From Desulfuromonadales bacterium (GTDB lineage Bacteria > Desulfobacterota > Desulfuromonadia > Geobacterales > Pseudopelobacteraceae): 48,326 bases of DNA. Where the stretch lies: contig DUZX01000027.1 in the NCBI GenBank assembly GCA_013349325.1, positions 1 to 48,326 on the forward strand, written 5' to 3'. Below, one piece after another: positions 16,501 through 25,356 of the stretch (position 1 is its first letter; every line of letters begins with the position of its first letter). Made by a program: the position numbers and the translations under genes. The notes beneath the pieces are model-generated. The model was given only the letters and a program-made list of their open reading frames with translations. It made no database searches and was not told the DNA's origin.

Positions 16501-17871
16501 TTGAAATTCATCATCATCGGCGCCGGCCCCACCGGCCTGGGCGCCGCCTATCAGCTCAACAAGCTTGGTCACACCAACTGGCAGATATTTGAACGCAGCG
16601 ACCACGTCGGCGGACTGGCCGCTTCATCTCTCGATGATAATAACTTTACCTGGGATATTGGCGGCCATGTTCTCTTCTCCCATTATGACTATTTCGATAA
16701 AGCGGTAGCCGAAGCCCTTGGAGATCAGTATTTCGAGCACCAGCGCGAAAGCTGGATCCGCATCCTGCAGCGCTGGGTGCCGTATCCGTTCCAGAACAAT
16801 GTCAGATATCTTCCGGATGACGCGCTTCGTGAATGCGTTTTCGGTTTACGTGAATTATCCGGTACATCCAATACAACCTCCAATTTCCGAGAATGGATGG
16901 ATATTGTCTTTGGTCGCGGTATCGTCAAATATTTTATGGAACCGTATAACCGCAAAGTGTGGGGCGTTCCGCTGGAAACAATGAGTAAATCATGGATCGC
17001 TGAGCGGGTGAGTCTGGTCGATCTGGCCCGCATTGAACGAAATATTACGGAAGAGCTGGATGATTTAAGCTGGGGACCGAATAACGTCTTCACGTTCCCG
17101 AAATATGGTGGTACGGGTGCCATATATGAAGGTATTGCCAAGCCAATGCGTGAAAAAATCAATCTACAGCATGAGATGACTGAGATAGACTTGGACCAAA
17201 AGACGGTGACTTTTTCTCATGGCCTGATCGAACGGTATGATGTTCTGATTACTACGTCTCCGCTCGACCTGTTAGTGTCAAAGTGTCGCGTGGTTCCGGA
17301 GCGAATTTCAGACGCTGCAAAAGATCTGGTCCATAACAGCGGCCTGATAGTCGGGCTTGGTTTTGAAGGCCGGCGGGATGACTCGAAATGCTGGATGTAT
17401 TTTCCTGAAAGCAGCGCTCCGTTCTACCGTGTAACCAACTTTCACAACTATTCGCGGTTTAACGTCCCTGCTGGAGATACAGAACGATATTTCTCCTTGA
17501 TGTGCGAAACTACCTATTCATCCTGCAAGCCGGAAAACAAGAGCACTATCGTAGAAGAAACACTGCAAGGGCTTGTAAACAGCGGCATGATTGACGAAGA
17601 TCAGAAAAATCGTCTGGCTAGTCGCCATCTGATTGATATTCCCTATTCCTATCCGGTGCCGACACTGGGGCGGGATAGAGCACTTGCCACAATTCAGCCA
17701 TTCCTTGAATCACACTCCGTCTACTCCCGGGGGCGTTTCGGCGCCTGGAAATATGAGGTCGGCAACATGGATCACTCTTTTATGCAGGGGGTCGAGGTCG
17801 TAGAGCGCCTGCTGAAAGGAACCGAAGAGCGCACGTTTGAAGATCCCCTCAGCGCACAGTCCGTCCGGTAA
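16501..17871 (+). CDS. UDP-galactopyranose mutase, eukaryotic-like type
   Basis: The 456-residue FAD protein would convert UDP-Galp to UDP-Galf for galactofuranose-containing glycans. It has an N-terminal FAD loop IIGAGPTGLGAA, then WDIGGHVLFSHYDYFD (residues about 51-66), WVPYPFQNNVRYLP, FMEPYNRKVWGVP, WGPNNVFTFPKYGGTG, CWMYFPESSAPFYR and RGRFGAWKYEVGNMDHSFM. These blocks recall the Aspergillus-type mutase (GGHVIFSHYKYFD, WVPYPFQNN, KVWAVP, RGRFGSW) much more than the ~370-residue bacterial Glf. This recognition is from memory. TTG 16501 is the start: an in-frame TAA lies at 16477-16479, and AAGG at 16486-16489 precedes it. A generic FAD amine-oxidase-like annotation would be the alternative. 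Confidence 0.8.
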   Translation: MKFIIIGAGPTGLGAAYQLNKLGHTNWQIFERSDHVGGLAASSLDDNNFTWDIGGHVLFSHYDYFDKAVAEALGDQYFEHQRESWIRILQRWVPYPFQNNVRYLPDDALRECVFGLRELSGTSNTTSNFREWMDIVFGRGIVKYFMEPYNRKVWGVPLETMSKSWIAERVSLVDLARIERNITEELDDLSWGPNNVFTFPKYGGTGAIYEGIAKPMREKINLQHEMTEIDLDQKTVTFSHGLIERYDVLITTSPLDLLVSKCRVVPERISDAAKDLVHNSGLIVGLGFEGRRDDSKCWMYFPESSAPFYRVTNFHNYSRFNVPAGDTERYFSLMCETTYSSCKPENKSTIVEETLQGLVNSGMIDEDQKNRLASRHLIDIPYSYPVPTLGRDRALATIQPFLESHSVYSRGRFGAWKYEVGNMDHSFMQGVEVVERLLKGTEERTFEDPLSAQSVR

Positions 17872-17876
17872 TGTGA

Positions 17877-17906
17877 TTGACATAAAGTAACACGTATTGT
17901 AACTTT
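17877..17906 (+). promoter_or_regulatory. abiE promoter with overlapping imperfect palindrome
   Basis: TTGACA (17877-17882) is followed by 17 bases and a weak -10 TAACTT (17900-17905). An imperfect 23-bp palindrome, AAAGTAAC-N7-GTAACTTT (17884-17906), covers the spacer and -10; seven of the eight arm pairs match. AbiEi antitoxins are known to repress their own promoter through inverted repeats, so this is a good operator candidate. Confidence 0.6.
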
Positions 17907-17911
17907 GTGTA

Positions 17912-18469
17912 ATGCAAACTCTCCAACCCATGAAACAGCTGACCAAAATAATCGAATCACTGGCAACAGAAGAACACTGCCTCTTTATGCTTTCCGATCT
18001 GCGCGCTTCTCTTCCAAAACTCACATCAGGAGCTTTCAAAGTAGTGATGAGTCGAGCGGAAAAAACGGGCCTTTTCAAGCGGGTCTGTCGCGGTATTTAT
18101 CTCTATCCCAAAGCAGGATTTCCGCGCGGTCTGCTTTTGTTTCATGCCGCTGCACGATTGCGTGCCGATACATTCAACTATATGAGCCTCGAAACAGTTC
18201 TCAGTGATGCCGGGGTTATTTCGCAGGTGCCGATGAACTGGATTACACTTATGTCATCGGGCAGGAGTAATGTGATCCGCTGTGGCGAATGGGGTACGAT
18301 TGAGTTCGTTCATACGAATCAAAAGCCGGAAACACTCAAAGATCATCTTGAGTACGATCCTCGTTGCCACTTGTGGCGGGCTTCCGTCGCGGTAGCTCTT
18401 CGAGATATGAAAAAAGTCAGGCGTAATCTTGATTTGGTCGATTGGAGTGTCGTGAATGAGCCTGTTTGA
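17912..18469 (+). CDS. abiEi: AbiEi-family antitoxin (type IV toxin-antitoxin)
   Basis: The product is 185 residues. The N-terminal ~90 form a winged-helix (LFMLSDLRASLPKLTSGAFKVVMSRAEKTG, continuing into VCRGIYLYPKAG). The C-terminal part carries the AbiEi-like segment YMSLETVLSDAGVISQVP and IEFVHTNQKPET. In studied AbiE systems this protein represses the operon and blocks the toxic action of AbiEii. ATG 17912 lies at the predicted transcription start, so the message may be leaderless; ATG 17930 is an alternative. Neither has a clear ribosome site. It overlaps abiEii by 14 bases, supporting co-translation. Confidence 0.85.
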   Translation: MQTLQPMKQLTKIIESLATEEHCLFMLSDLRASLPKLTSGAFKVVMSRAEKTGLFKRVCRGIYLYPKAGFPRGLLLFHAAARLRADTFNYMSLETVLSDAGVISQVPMNWITLMSSGRSNVIRCGEWGTIEFVHTNQKPETLKDHLEYDPRCHLWRASVAVALRDMKKVRRNLDLVDWSVVNEPV

Positions 18470-19352
18470 ACGATTGGTAACTCAAGCTTTACGAGATAAT
18501 TTTGAAATGGCTCCTCTTGCAATGATCGTGGAAAAAGAAATTCTGCATCACGATATCCTGCGTGTGATGAGCGGAGCCGGCCTGCTGGAACAATTGACGT
18601 TCATGGGTGGCACCTGTCTCAGGGCTTGTTATGGTTCAAACCGTTTGAGTGAAGATCTTGATTTTACGGGCGGGAAGAATTTCAGTCGCAAAAGTTTACA
18701 GATGCTGCCGACTCTGCTGATAAAAAATCTGCAGACAAAGTATGGCTTGATTGTGGAGGTACGTGAACCACAGCGAGAGATTGGTAATGTAGATACTTGG
18801 AAAATGAAGGTAGTGACACGACCTGAACAGCGTGGAATTCCAGCTCAGCGCATAAATATCGATATTTGTGCGATACCGAGTTATGATGCCAGGCCGATGA
18901 TGTTGCGTAATTATTATGGTATTGATATGGGTACGTCCGGTTTGATAGTACACGCAGAAAGTCGAGAAGAAATTTTAGCCGACAAGCTGATTGCATTGGC
19001 GCTGCGCCCTGGCCGGATCAAGAATCGCGATCTGTGGGATATCGGCTGGTTAAAGCAGCATGCTATTCAGCTGCCGATGAAGCTGGTGCGGAACAAGATT
19101 TTTGATCATCAACATACGCTTGAAAGTTATGTGAAATTACTTTTTCAGCGCCGTGAAACTCTCAAAGCGGATGACGGTCTGCGTACCGCCTTTGAGCAGG
19201 AGATGAAGCGCTTTCTGCCAGCTGCTGTTGTCAATGAGACTATATTGCATTCATCATTTTGGCAATATCTGACAAGCCTTGTTGTGGAAGAGTGTGATCT
19301 GGTCGTGGACGCATTGTCTGGCAGCAAAAGCGATGCCTCCTTTACCATGTAA
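18456..19352 (+). CDS. abiEii: AbiEii-family nucleotidyltransferase toxin
   Basis: The 298-residue protein has the DNA-polymerase-beta-type nucleotidyltransferase core FMGGTCLRACYG...LSEDLDF, where GG and the two Asp residues of DLD are the expected active-site features. Further core strands are INIDICAIPSYDARPM and ESREEILADKLIAL, with RIKNRDLWDIGWL typical of the family. Related toxins transfer nucleotides to tRNA or other targets; the target here is unknown. All motifs look intact, so the toxin is probably functional and held by the upstream antitoxin. It lies between the polysaccharide mutase and the ligase, extending the run of accessory genes. Confidence 0.88.
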   Translation: MSLFERLVTQALRDNFEMAPLAMIVEKEILHHDILRVMSGAGLLEQLTFMGGTCLRACYGSNRLSEDLDFTGGKNFSRKSLQMLPTLLIKNLQTKYGLIVEVREPQREIGNVDTWKMKVVTRPEQRGIPAQRINIDICAIPSYDARPMMLRNYYGIDMGTSGLIVHAESREEILADKLIALALRPGRIKNRDLWDIGWLKQHAIQLPMKLVRNKIFDHQHTLESYVKLLFQRRETLKADDGLRTAFEQEMKRFLPAAVVNETILHSSFWQYLTSLVVEECDLVVDALSGSKSDASFTM

Positions 19353-19397
19353 AAAGCACAGTGTTCAGAGCAATTTCTGATATTCAGCGAGGGATAG

Positions 19398-21218
19398 ATG
19401 GGCAAAACGGTTTCTGTTATTTTGTTTTACCTTGCACTGTCAGCGCTGTGCCTTCCCATCCCGGCACTCTCAAACGAATGCCCCCGCATCTCCACCTCCG
19501 AAGCCGATACCAAAATAAAAACCCTCGCGAATGATATCCGTTACCATAACCAACTCTATTACGAAAAAGCTCAGCCGGAAATCAGCGATGCAGAATATGA
19601 CCGGTTGTTTGCTGCCCTGGTTCACATGGAAAGTTGTTTTCCTGCTCTGGTGGCTTCCGATTCGCCGACCAGGCAAGTTGGCAGCGACGTGTCTGCCGGT
19701 TCAAAAAAAGTCGCGCATGAAAAACCGATGCTCAGCCTGTCGTCGGCAAGCGGTCCGCAGGCTGTGGAACAGCTACTGAGGAGGCTTGGGAGTGGAGAAA
19801 CGGTGTCGCTGCTTGTCCAGCCCAAAGTTGATGGCGTACCGGTGGAGTTAATCTATGTTGCCGGGAAGCTGGTTTCGGCGGCGACGCGCGGGGATGGTCG
19901 TTTTGGTGAGGATGTGACCGGGCGGGTACGTGATATTGGTGGGATTCTGTTGCAATTGAGTGCTACGTTTCCCGAACGGGTGGTTGTTCGTGGCGAAATG
20001 TATGCCGATCTGCCGCTGATGCAGAAATACAACCTCGCACACCCTACAGCAAACTATGCCTCTCCGCGTCATCTGGTCGCCGGAGTCCTGCAGTCTCGTA
20101 TACCTGATCCGGCGGCGCTTGCGGTTCTGCGTCTGTTTCCCTTTGAGTTGGTAACAATTGATCTGCCTGGGGATCAGGTTCGTACTGATCGTGAAGCGCT
20201 GAATAAGCTATCAGAGTGGGGCTTTACGGTAGATTCTGCACATACCCACCCGGTGCAGAGTTTCTCCGATATTCAGGCAATTTATCGTTCGTATCTGGCC
20301 GGGCGGGATCAGCAGCCGTTTGCCATGGATGGGATTGTCGTCAAGGTTGATGATCTGATGCAGCGACAGCGAACAGGGGAGGGGGAACGGGCACCTTTCT
20401 GGGCGGCCGCCTGGAAATTCCCGCCGGAATCAGCCCGGACTCAGGTGATAAAAATCCTCTGGACGGTTGGCCGGACGGGGCGCCGCACTCCGGTCGCGGA
20501 GATCATTCCTGTTCGCCTCGGAGGTGCGCAGGTTTCGCGGATTTCGTTGCATTCTCCTGAAAAAATTACGTGGCTGGATATTGCCGCCGGTGATCAGATC
20601 GTGGTTGGGTTGGTGGGTGATGTGATACCGCAGGTACTGGAAGTGGTCGGGCGGAGCGCCCGTTATTCGGGATCTGGAGCGGTGCGACAGGAGGCTCCTG
20701 AACAGGCCTTGGATGTCTGCTTGAGCGATTCCCCCGGATGCCGGCAACAGTTTCTGGCCAAAGCATATTTTTTTGCTTCGAAGTCGGGTCTTACTGTTAG
20801 CGGACTGGGGCGCACGCGCTTGAAGAAGTTGGTCGAAGCGGGACTGGTGACCGATCTTCCGTCCCTGTTTATGCTGCAAGAGGAGGCTGTTGCTGCAGTG
20901 CCAGGTTTCAGCCGTGCATCAGCAAAGCGAATTATCACGTCTCTTCATCTCGCATCTCATTCTGAGCCATTCAAAATAGTAACAGCTCTCGGCATTGCCG
21001 GTGTCGGGACGAAAACCGTGCAGCGGCTGAATCTTCAATTTTCTTCTTTTGACGAACTTTTAAATGCAGATAAAGAGCGGCTGAAAACCCTCTCTGCACG
21101 TGATGCCCGCGCCGTTCAGACGATGCAGCGTTTTTTTCACTCAGCGGGCGGTGCCGATCTACTGACGAAAATTCGCGACCTCGGCATGTTGCCGGTTCGT
21201 AGTGGTGGCGTACGGTGA
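19398..21218 (+). CDS. ligB: LigB-like NAD-dependent DNA ligase with N-terminal signal sequence
   Basis: This 606-residue protein has the NAD-binding Ia region (YHNQLYYEKAQPEISDAEYD, residues 49-68), the adenylation motif KVDG (Lys143), GEMYADL, MDGIVVKV, the WKFPPE motif V and OB-fold VGRTGRRTPVAEI, followed by helix-hairpin-helix segments. It lacks the BRCT domain, and only the second half of the four-cysteine zinc site is recognisable (CLSDSPGC), as in E. coli LigB. Residues 1-25 form a signal peptide (SVILFYLALSALCLP, then ALS-NE), also a trait of LigB. Export of a DNA ligase would be surprising, and the hydrophobic start may instead be a membrane anchor. ATG 19398 follows GAGGGA. The stop overlaps the next gene. 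Confidence 0.85.
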   Translation: MGKTVSVILFYLALSALCLPIPALSNECPRISTSEADTKIKTLANDIRYHNQLYYEKAQPEISDAEYDRLFAALVHMESCFPALVASDSPTRQVGSDVSAGSKKVAHEKPMLSLSSASGPQAVEQLLRRLGSGETVSLLVQPKVDGVPVELIYVAGKLVSAATRGDGRFGEDVTGRVRDIGGILLQLSATFPERVVVRGEMYADLPLMQKYNLAHPTANYASPRHLVAGVLQSRIPDPAALAVLRLFPFELVTIDLPGDQVRTDREALNKLSEWGFTVDSAHTHPVQSFSDIQAIYRSYLAGRDQQPFAMDGIVVKVDDLMQRQRTGEGERAPFWAAAWKFPPESARTQVIKILWTVGRTGRRTPVAEIIPVRLGGAQVSRISLHSPEKITWLDIAAGDQIVVGLVGDVIPQVLEVVGRSARYSGSGAVRQEAPEQALDVCLSDSPGCRQQFLAKAYFFASKSGLTVSGLGRTRLKKLVEAGLVTDLPSLFMLQEEAVAAVPGFSRASAKRIITSLHLASHSEPFKIVTALGIAGVGTKTVQRLNLQFSSFDELLNADKERLKTLSARDARAVQTMQRFFHSAGGADLLTKIRDLGMLPVRSGGVR

Positions 21219-22294
21219 ATGTCAGGCTGATGAAATGCATTGATGCTGCATTTGGTCAGATTGCTGCGTCGTGCCTTCCCGGTCCGGCGAAACAGACACT
21301 GCCGTCGCCAATTTCCTCTTACCTTATCATCCGTCCCGGCGGTATCGGCGACGCAGCACTGCTGGCCCCTACCATTCACGCCATCAAAAAAGTCTCTCCA
21401 CTGGCCAGTATTACCGTGCTGGCAGAGCATCGCAATGCCGGTGTTTTTGCGCTGATTGCCAGCGTAGATCGAACTTTTTGTTATGATAACCCGCGCGAGT
21501 TTATTCAGGCGCTGCGCCCCCGTTATGACGTTGTCATTGATACCGAACAGTGGCATCGTCTTTCCGCAGTGGTAGCGCGATTGGTGCGGGCAGCGGTCTC
21601 GATCGGTTTTGGAACCAACCTGCGCCGACGGATGTTTACCGATACGGTTGTATACTCTCACAATGACTATGAATCGCTCAGTTTTAGTCACCTTCTGCAG
21701 CCATTGGGAATTGATGCGACTGCGTCTGCGTTTGAAATTCCGTTTTTGGAGGTGCCGGATGCAGCCTCTCTAAAAGCTGCATCTTTGCTGCAACCGCTGC
21801 ATGACGCTCCGTTTGTGGCACTGTATCCGGGAGCCAGTATCAGAGAGCGGCGCTGGGGTGCAGACCGTTTTCGGCAGGTGTCGGAGATGCTCTTGGACGC
21901 CGGAATCAGGACGGTTGTCGTCGGAAACATGGATGACCAGCGCCAGGGGGAGGAAATTACGTGCGGCGGAGCCGGCTTGAATGTTGCTGGGCTGACCTCG
22001 TTGGCCGAGACCGCTGCCGTCATCAAAAAGAGTATGCTGCTTTTGTGCGGCGATTCCGGTCTGTTGCATCTTGCCGTCGGTCTGGGTGTCTCGACGGTAT
22101 CACTGTTCGGTCCCGGGAGAGCCAGGAAATGGGCTCCAGAGGGTAATCACCATGTAGTGATCACTAAAAATCTCACCTGTTCGCCCTGCACCGTTTTTGG
22201 AACGACCCCACCGTGCCCACATGATTCGTGCTGCATGAGCGACATCACCGTTAACGAAGTCGTCACGGCCGTAAAAAAGCGGGTAAACGGATAG
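21215..22294 (+). CDS. GT9 (heptosyltransferase-family) glycosyltransferase
   Basis: The 359-residue GT-B protein has the GT9 opening loop YLIIRPGGIGDAALLAPTI, the sequence YPGASIRERRWGADRF of the donor-binding half, and LLCGDSGLLHLAVGLGV followed by SLFGPGRARKWAP, all typical of ADP-heptose:LPS heptosyltransferases. The C-terminus carries a cysteine cluster (CSPC...CPHDSCC) seen in many GT9 proteins. GTG 21215 overlaps the ligase stop (GTGA); an in-frame ATG at 21230 is the alternative. It probably adds heptose or a related sugar to lipopolysaccharide core or O-chain. The downstream space to 22422 holds no gene; a TTGACA at 22323 lacks a convincing partner. Confidence 0.85.
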   Translation: MNVRLMKCIDAAFGQIAASCLPGPAKQTLPSPISSYLIIRPGGIGDAALLAPTIHAIKKVSPLASITVLAEHRNAGVFALIASVDRTFCYDNPREFIQALRPRYDVVIDTEQWHRLSAVVARLVRAAVSIGFGTNLRRRMFTDTVVYSHNDYESLSFSHLLQPLGIDATASAFEIPFLEVPDAASLKAASLLQPLHDAPFVALYPGASIRERRWGADRFRQVSEMLLDAGIRTVVVGNMDDQRQGEEITCGGAGLNVAGLTSLAETAAVIKKSMLLLCGDSGLLHLAVGLGVSTVSLFGPGRARKWAPEGNHHVVITKNLTCSPCTVFGTTPPCPHDSCCMSDITVNEVVTAVKKRVNG

Positions 22295-22422
22295 AAAAGC
22301 TCAAAACTATTACAATTTTCGATTGACAGGGACACTGCTCAGGGTTCAGTATAGCGCCTTTCTAAGGAATAGAGAGCCCGTTCTGCAACCCTGCAGTTTC
22401 CATTTTACCAAGGAGTCACGGT

Positions 22423-24420
22423 ATGTTTTCTGTTCTGCAGGGGGTGTGTGACCCTGCTGTCGTGGCACTGGTTGCCGCACTTGTCATTGGCTGCGCCGGA
22501 ATTCCCGGCCTCTTTCTGCGCTCACCCGGTCCTGGCCAGATGTTTGCGACATGCACTACAATACTGGCTTCCCTGGCCGGTCTGCCTGCAGCTTTAATCC
22601 TTCTCTTTTCCCCTGTAACAACAACGTTTATCCTGGATTGGGGGCTTCCGTTCGGTCCCTGTGAGCTTGCCATTGATCCTCTTTCAGCTTTTTTTCTCCT
22701 CCCCATTTTTATTGTTGCCGCCGCCGGTTCGCTCTTTGCGCTCGGCTATTGGCCGGCGAAGGAACACCGAGCCACTGAACGCGGATTGACGTTTTTCTAT
22801 GGAATATTGGCCGCTTCCATGGCAATTCTGGTGACCGCCCGCAATGGTGCGTTTTTCCTGATGGTCTGGGAGATCATGGCGCTTTCAGCCTATTTTCTGC
22901 TCGTGACGGAGCATGAACGCGAGGATGTGCGTCGGGCCGGAACGGTCTACCTGATTGCTACGCATACCGGTAGTGCAGCGTTGTACGTCCTCTTTTCGTT
23001 GTTAGCAGCCCAGTCCGGCTCATTTCTCCTGCCTGCAGCCGGGTCACTTTCGGCACTGCCACCACTAGCGATGATGATTGCCATGGCAACTTTTATCGGT
23101 TTCGGTGCCAAGGCAGGTATCATGCCGCTGCATATCTGGCTCCCCTCGGCACATGCCAATGCTCCCAGCCATGTTTCGGCCATGATGTCGGGTGTCATGC
23201 TGAAGATGGGGTTGTATGGAATATTCAGAACCTTGACCTTCTTTCACGATCCACCGCTTATCTGGGGCATGGTTTTAACAGTCGCCGGTATCAGTTCAGC
23301 TCTTCTGGGGATTGCCTTTGCCGTTGCGCAACGGGATATGAAACGACTGCTAGCCTGTAGCAGCATCGAAAATATCGGTATTATCACGACCGGTCTGGGT
23401 GTAGCAATGCTGGGAATCTCCAGCCATAATGCGCCACTAGCCTACCTGGGGATGGCCGGCAGTTTGCTGCATATCCTCAATCACAGCTTTTTTAAACCGC
23501 TCCTGTTCCTTGGTTCGGGCGCTATTATTCATGCAGCCGGTACGCGCGAAATGAATCTGATGGGCGGCCTGGCCAAGGGGATGCCGCGCTCGGCGTTGCT
23601 CTTTCTTATCGGTTCGGTTGCCATTTGTGGAATTCCCCCCTTGAATGGTTTCGTATCGGAGTTCCTGCTCTACTTCGGCTTCTTTTCACAGATCCAGGCT
23701 TCCAGTCTGGTGTATCTGGTGTTGTTGGCGCCACTATTGGCTCTGGTTGGCGGTCTGGCCGTTGTTGCTTTTACCAAACTGTACAGCTCGGTATTTCTCG
23801 GCACTCCCCGCAGTCCGGGGGCGGCTCATCCACATGAAGCCGGTTTTGCCATGTTGTGCCCGATGGGTCTTTTTACACTGCTCTGCCTTCTGGTCGGTCT
23901 TCTGCCGCAGCAGGCGCTGCGGCTTGTTGCTCCTGCATTGCAGTCGTTCATGCCGCAGGTGGCGGCGGTGGTTAATCCTGCAGAGTACGCTTTTGTTTTA
24001 GGACGTATCAGTTTGATGGTATTAACTCTGGTACTGATTGTCGTCGCAGTAACACTGCTCTGGTGGTGGCGTGTGGGGCGTAGCCGGGTAACCTCGGCAC
24101 CCACCTGGGGATGCGGCTATCAGCGGGGTACAGCGCGTATGCAATACGTGGGGACATCGTTTTCAGAGCTGGCCGTTTCTGTCTTTAACGGTATTATCCG
24201 GCAGCGGGTCAAGCGTCCCGTCTTATCCGGCCTGTTCCCCGGTTCTTCACACTGTGCAGACAAACCGTCTGAGACGCTTCTGGAAAGGATCATTGCGCCG
24301 TTATTTTCGCTGGCGGGAGTGTCATTCGCCTTCCTGCGGCGCCTGCAGCATGGGCAGATGCATGTGTATATGATCTATATCTTCGCGACACTGTTTATTC
24401 TGATGCTCTGGGCCCATTGA
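22423..24420 (+). CDS. ehrA: HyfB/NuoL-type proton-translocating membrane subunit (Ehr complex)
   Basis: This 665-residue polytopic protein belongs to the antiporter-like NuoL/M/N-HycC-HyfB family. [13 protein letters not shown] carries the conserved TM5 Glu, [18 protein letters not shown] the TM7 Lys, [14 protein letters not shown] the TM8 region and [14 protein letters not shown] the TM12 Lys. Length matches HyfB. It starts a six-gene operon with AAGGAG at 22410-22415 and 4-23 base gaps or overlaps between genes. In energy-converting hydrogenases this subunit would pump ions driven by electron transfer; since the catalytic subunit here lacks NiFe ligands, the redox partner is unknown. The ehr name follows the described Geobacter hydrogenase-related complexes. 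Confidence 0.88.
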   Translation: MFSVLQGVCDPAVVALVAALVIGCAGIPGLFLRSPGPGQMFATCTTILASLAGLPAALILLFSPVTTTFILDWGLPFGPCELAIDPLSAFFLLPIFIVAAAGSLFALGYWPAKEHRATERGLTFFYGILAASMAILVTARNGAFFLMVWEIMALSAYFLLVTEHEREDVRRAGTVYLIATHTGSAALYVLFSLLAAQSGSFLLPAAGSLSALPPLAMMIAMATFIGFGAKAGIMPLHIWLPSAHANAPSHVSAMMSGVMLKMGLYGIFRTLTFFHDPPLIWGMVLTVAGISSALLGIAFAVAQRDMKRLLACSSIENIGIITTGLGVAMLGISSHNAPLAYLGMAGSLLHILNHSFFKPLLFLGSGAIIHAAGTREMNLMGGLAKGMPRSALLFLIGSVAICGIPPLNGFVSEFLLYFGFFSQIQASSLVYLVLLAPLLALVGGLAVVAFTKLYSSVFLGTPRSPGAAHPHEAGFAMLCPMGLFTLLCLLVGLLPQQALRLVAPALQSFMPQVAAVVNPAEYAFVLGRISLMVLTLVLIVVAVTLLWWWRVGRSRVTSAPTWGCGYQRGTARMQYVGTSFSELAVSVFNGIIRQRVKRPVLSGLFPGSSHCADKPSETLLERIIAPLFSLAGVSFAFLRRLQHGQMHVYMIYIFATLFILMLWAH

Positions 24421-24443
24421 GCGGGCATTGGGGAGAATGATTC

Positions 24444-25352
24444 ATGACCAATACCATTATCCATATTGTGCTGGCACTGGCAATGCCCCCGCTGCTTTTG
24501 GGGGTGATCGGCAAAACCAAGGCGACCTTTGCCGGGCGAGTTGGTGCGCCGTTTCTGCAGCCGTACTATGATATTATCCGTCTGCTGCAGAAGGGCAGCG
24601 TCTTCAGCACGACCACCACCTGGGTCTTTCGTGCCGGTCCGCTGGTCACTTTGGCTACCACTGCTGTAGCGGCGCTACTGATCCCTTGTGGAGCACATCA
24701 GGCACCGCTATCATTCCAGGGTGACATGATCCTGTATGCTTATCTGTTTGCCCTGGGTCGTTTTTTTACGATGGCAGCCGCGCTGGACACCGGTTCAAGC
24801 TTTGAGGGGATGGGCTCGGCCCGCGAAGCGACCTACTCATGTCTGGCTGAGCCGACCCTCTTTTTTGCCCTGATTACACTTTCAAGGCTATCAGGCTCGT
24901 ATTCGCTGTCACCAATGCTGATCAACATCAGCTTCGGGGTCTGGCTGAACTCCGGTGCCGCGCTGCTGATGTTGGTTGGCGGGATGTTCATCGTGCTCCT
25001 GGCTGAAAACTGCCGTATCCCCTTTGATGATCCCACCACACATCTGGAATTGACCATGATTCATGAGGTCATGGTGCTCGATCACAGCGGTCCGGCGCTG
25101 GGGATTATCCATTATGCCGCTGCGCTCAAACTGTATGTCCTGGGGGCTTTTTTTGTTCATCTGGCCTTGCCGTATGCGTCCGGTAACTGGCTGCTTGACT
25201 GGGGGCTTTTCATTGTTTCCATGTTGGAACTGGCCGTTGTCATCGGGATAGTCGAGTCGGTGATGGCCCGTCTGCGTCTGATCCGCATTCCGCAACTACT
25301 GGTGGCCGCTACGATTTTGGCCGCATTTTCTACACTGCTCGTCATCAGGTGA
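24444..25352 (+). CDS. ehrB: HyfC/NuoH-type membrane subunit (Ehr complex)
   Basis: The product is 302 residues with about eight membrane segments. It has the NuoH/HycD hallmarks QPYYDIIRLLQKGSVFS near the N-terminus and AENCRIPFDDPTTHLELTM, the loop that links the membrane arm to the quinone-site/catalytic module in complex I relatives. ELTMIHEVMVLDHSGP follows. ATG 24444 with GGGGAG at 24430-24435. This subunit couples the soluble catalytic arm to the antiporter-like subunits. All key charged residues seem kept, so coupling is likely functional despite the altered large subunit. Confidence 0.88.
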   Translation: MTNTIIHIVLALAMPPLLLGVIGKTKATFAGRVGAPFLQPYYDIIRLLQKGSVFSTTTTWVFRAGPLVTLATTAVAALLIPCGAHQAPLSFQGDMILYAYLFALGRFFTMAAALDTGSSFEGMGSAREATYSCLAEPTLFFALITLSRLSGSYSLSPMLINISFGVWLNSGAALLMLVGGMFIVLLAENCRIPFDDPTTHLELTMIHEVMVLDHSGPALGIIHYAAALKLYVLGAFFVHLALPYASGNWLLDWGLFIVSMLELAVVIGIVESVMARLRLIRIPQLLVAATILAAFSTLLVIR

Positions 25353-25356
25353 TGTC

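Noticed and set aside
16326-16532. Minus-strand frame in the gap before the mutase
   Set aside because: Looks mildly protein-like over 16362-16500, but starts inside the mutase and ends inside ATPase 2 on the opposite strand; no identifiable family.
21137-21691. 184-residue minus-strand reading frame
   Set aside because: Antisense across the ligB-GT9 junction, where both plus-strand genes are well supported.
22323-22350. Promoter for the Ehr operon at TTGACA
   Set aside because: A TATAGC follows at 21 bases, too far; no alternative -10 at 16-18 bases is convincing.
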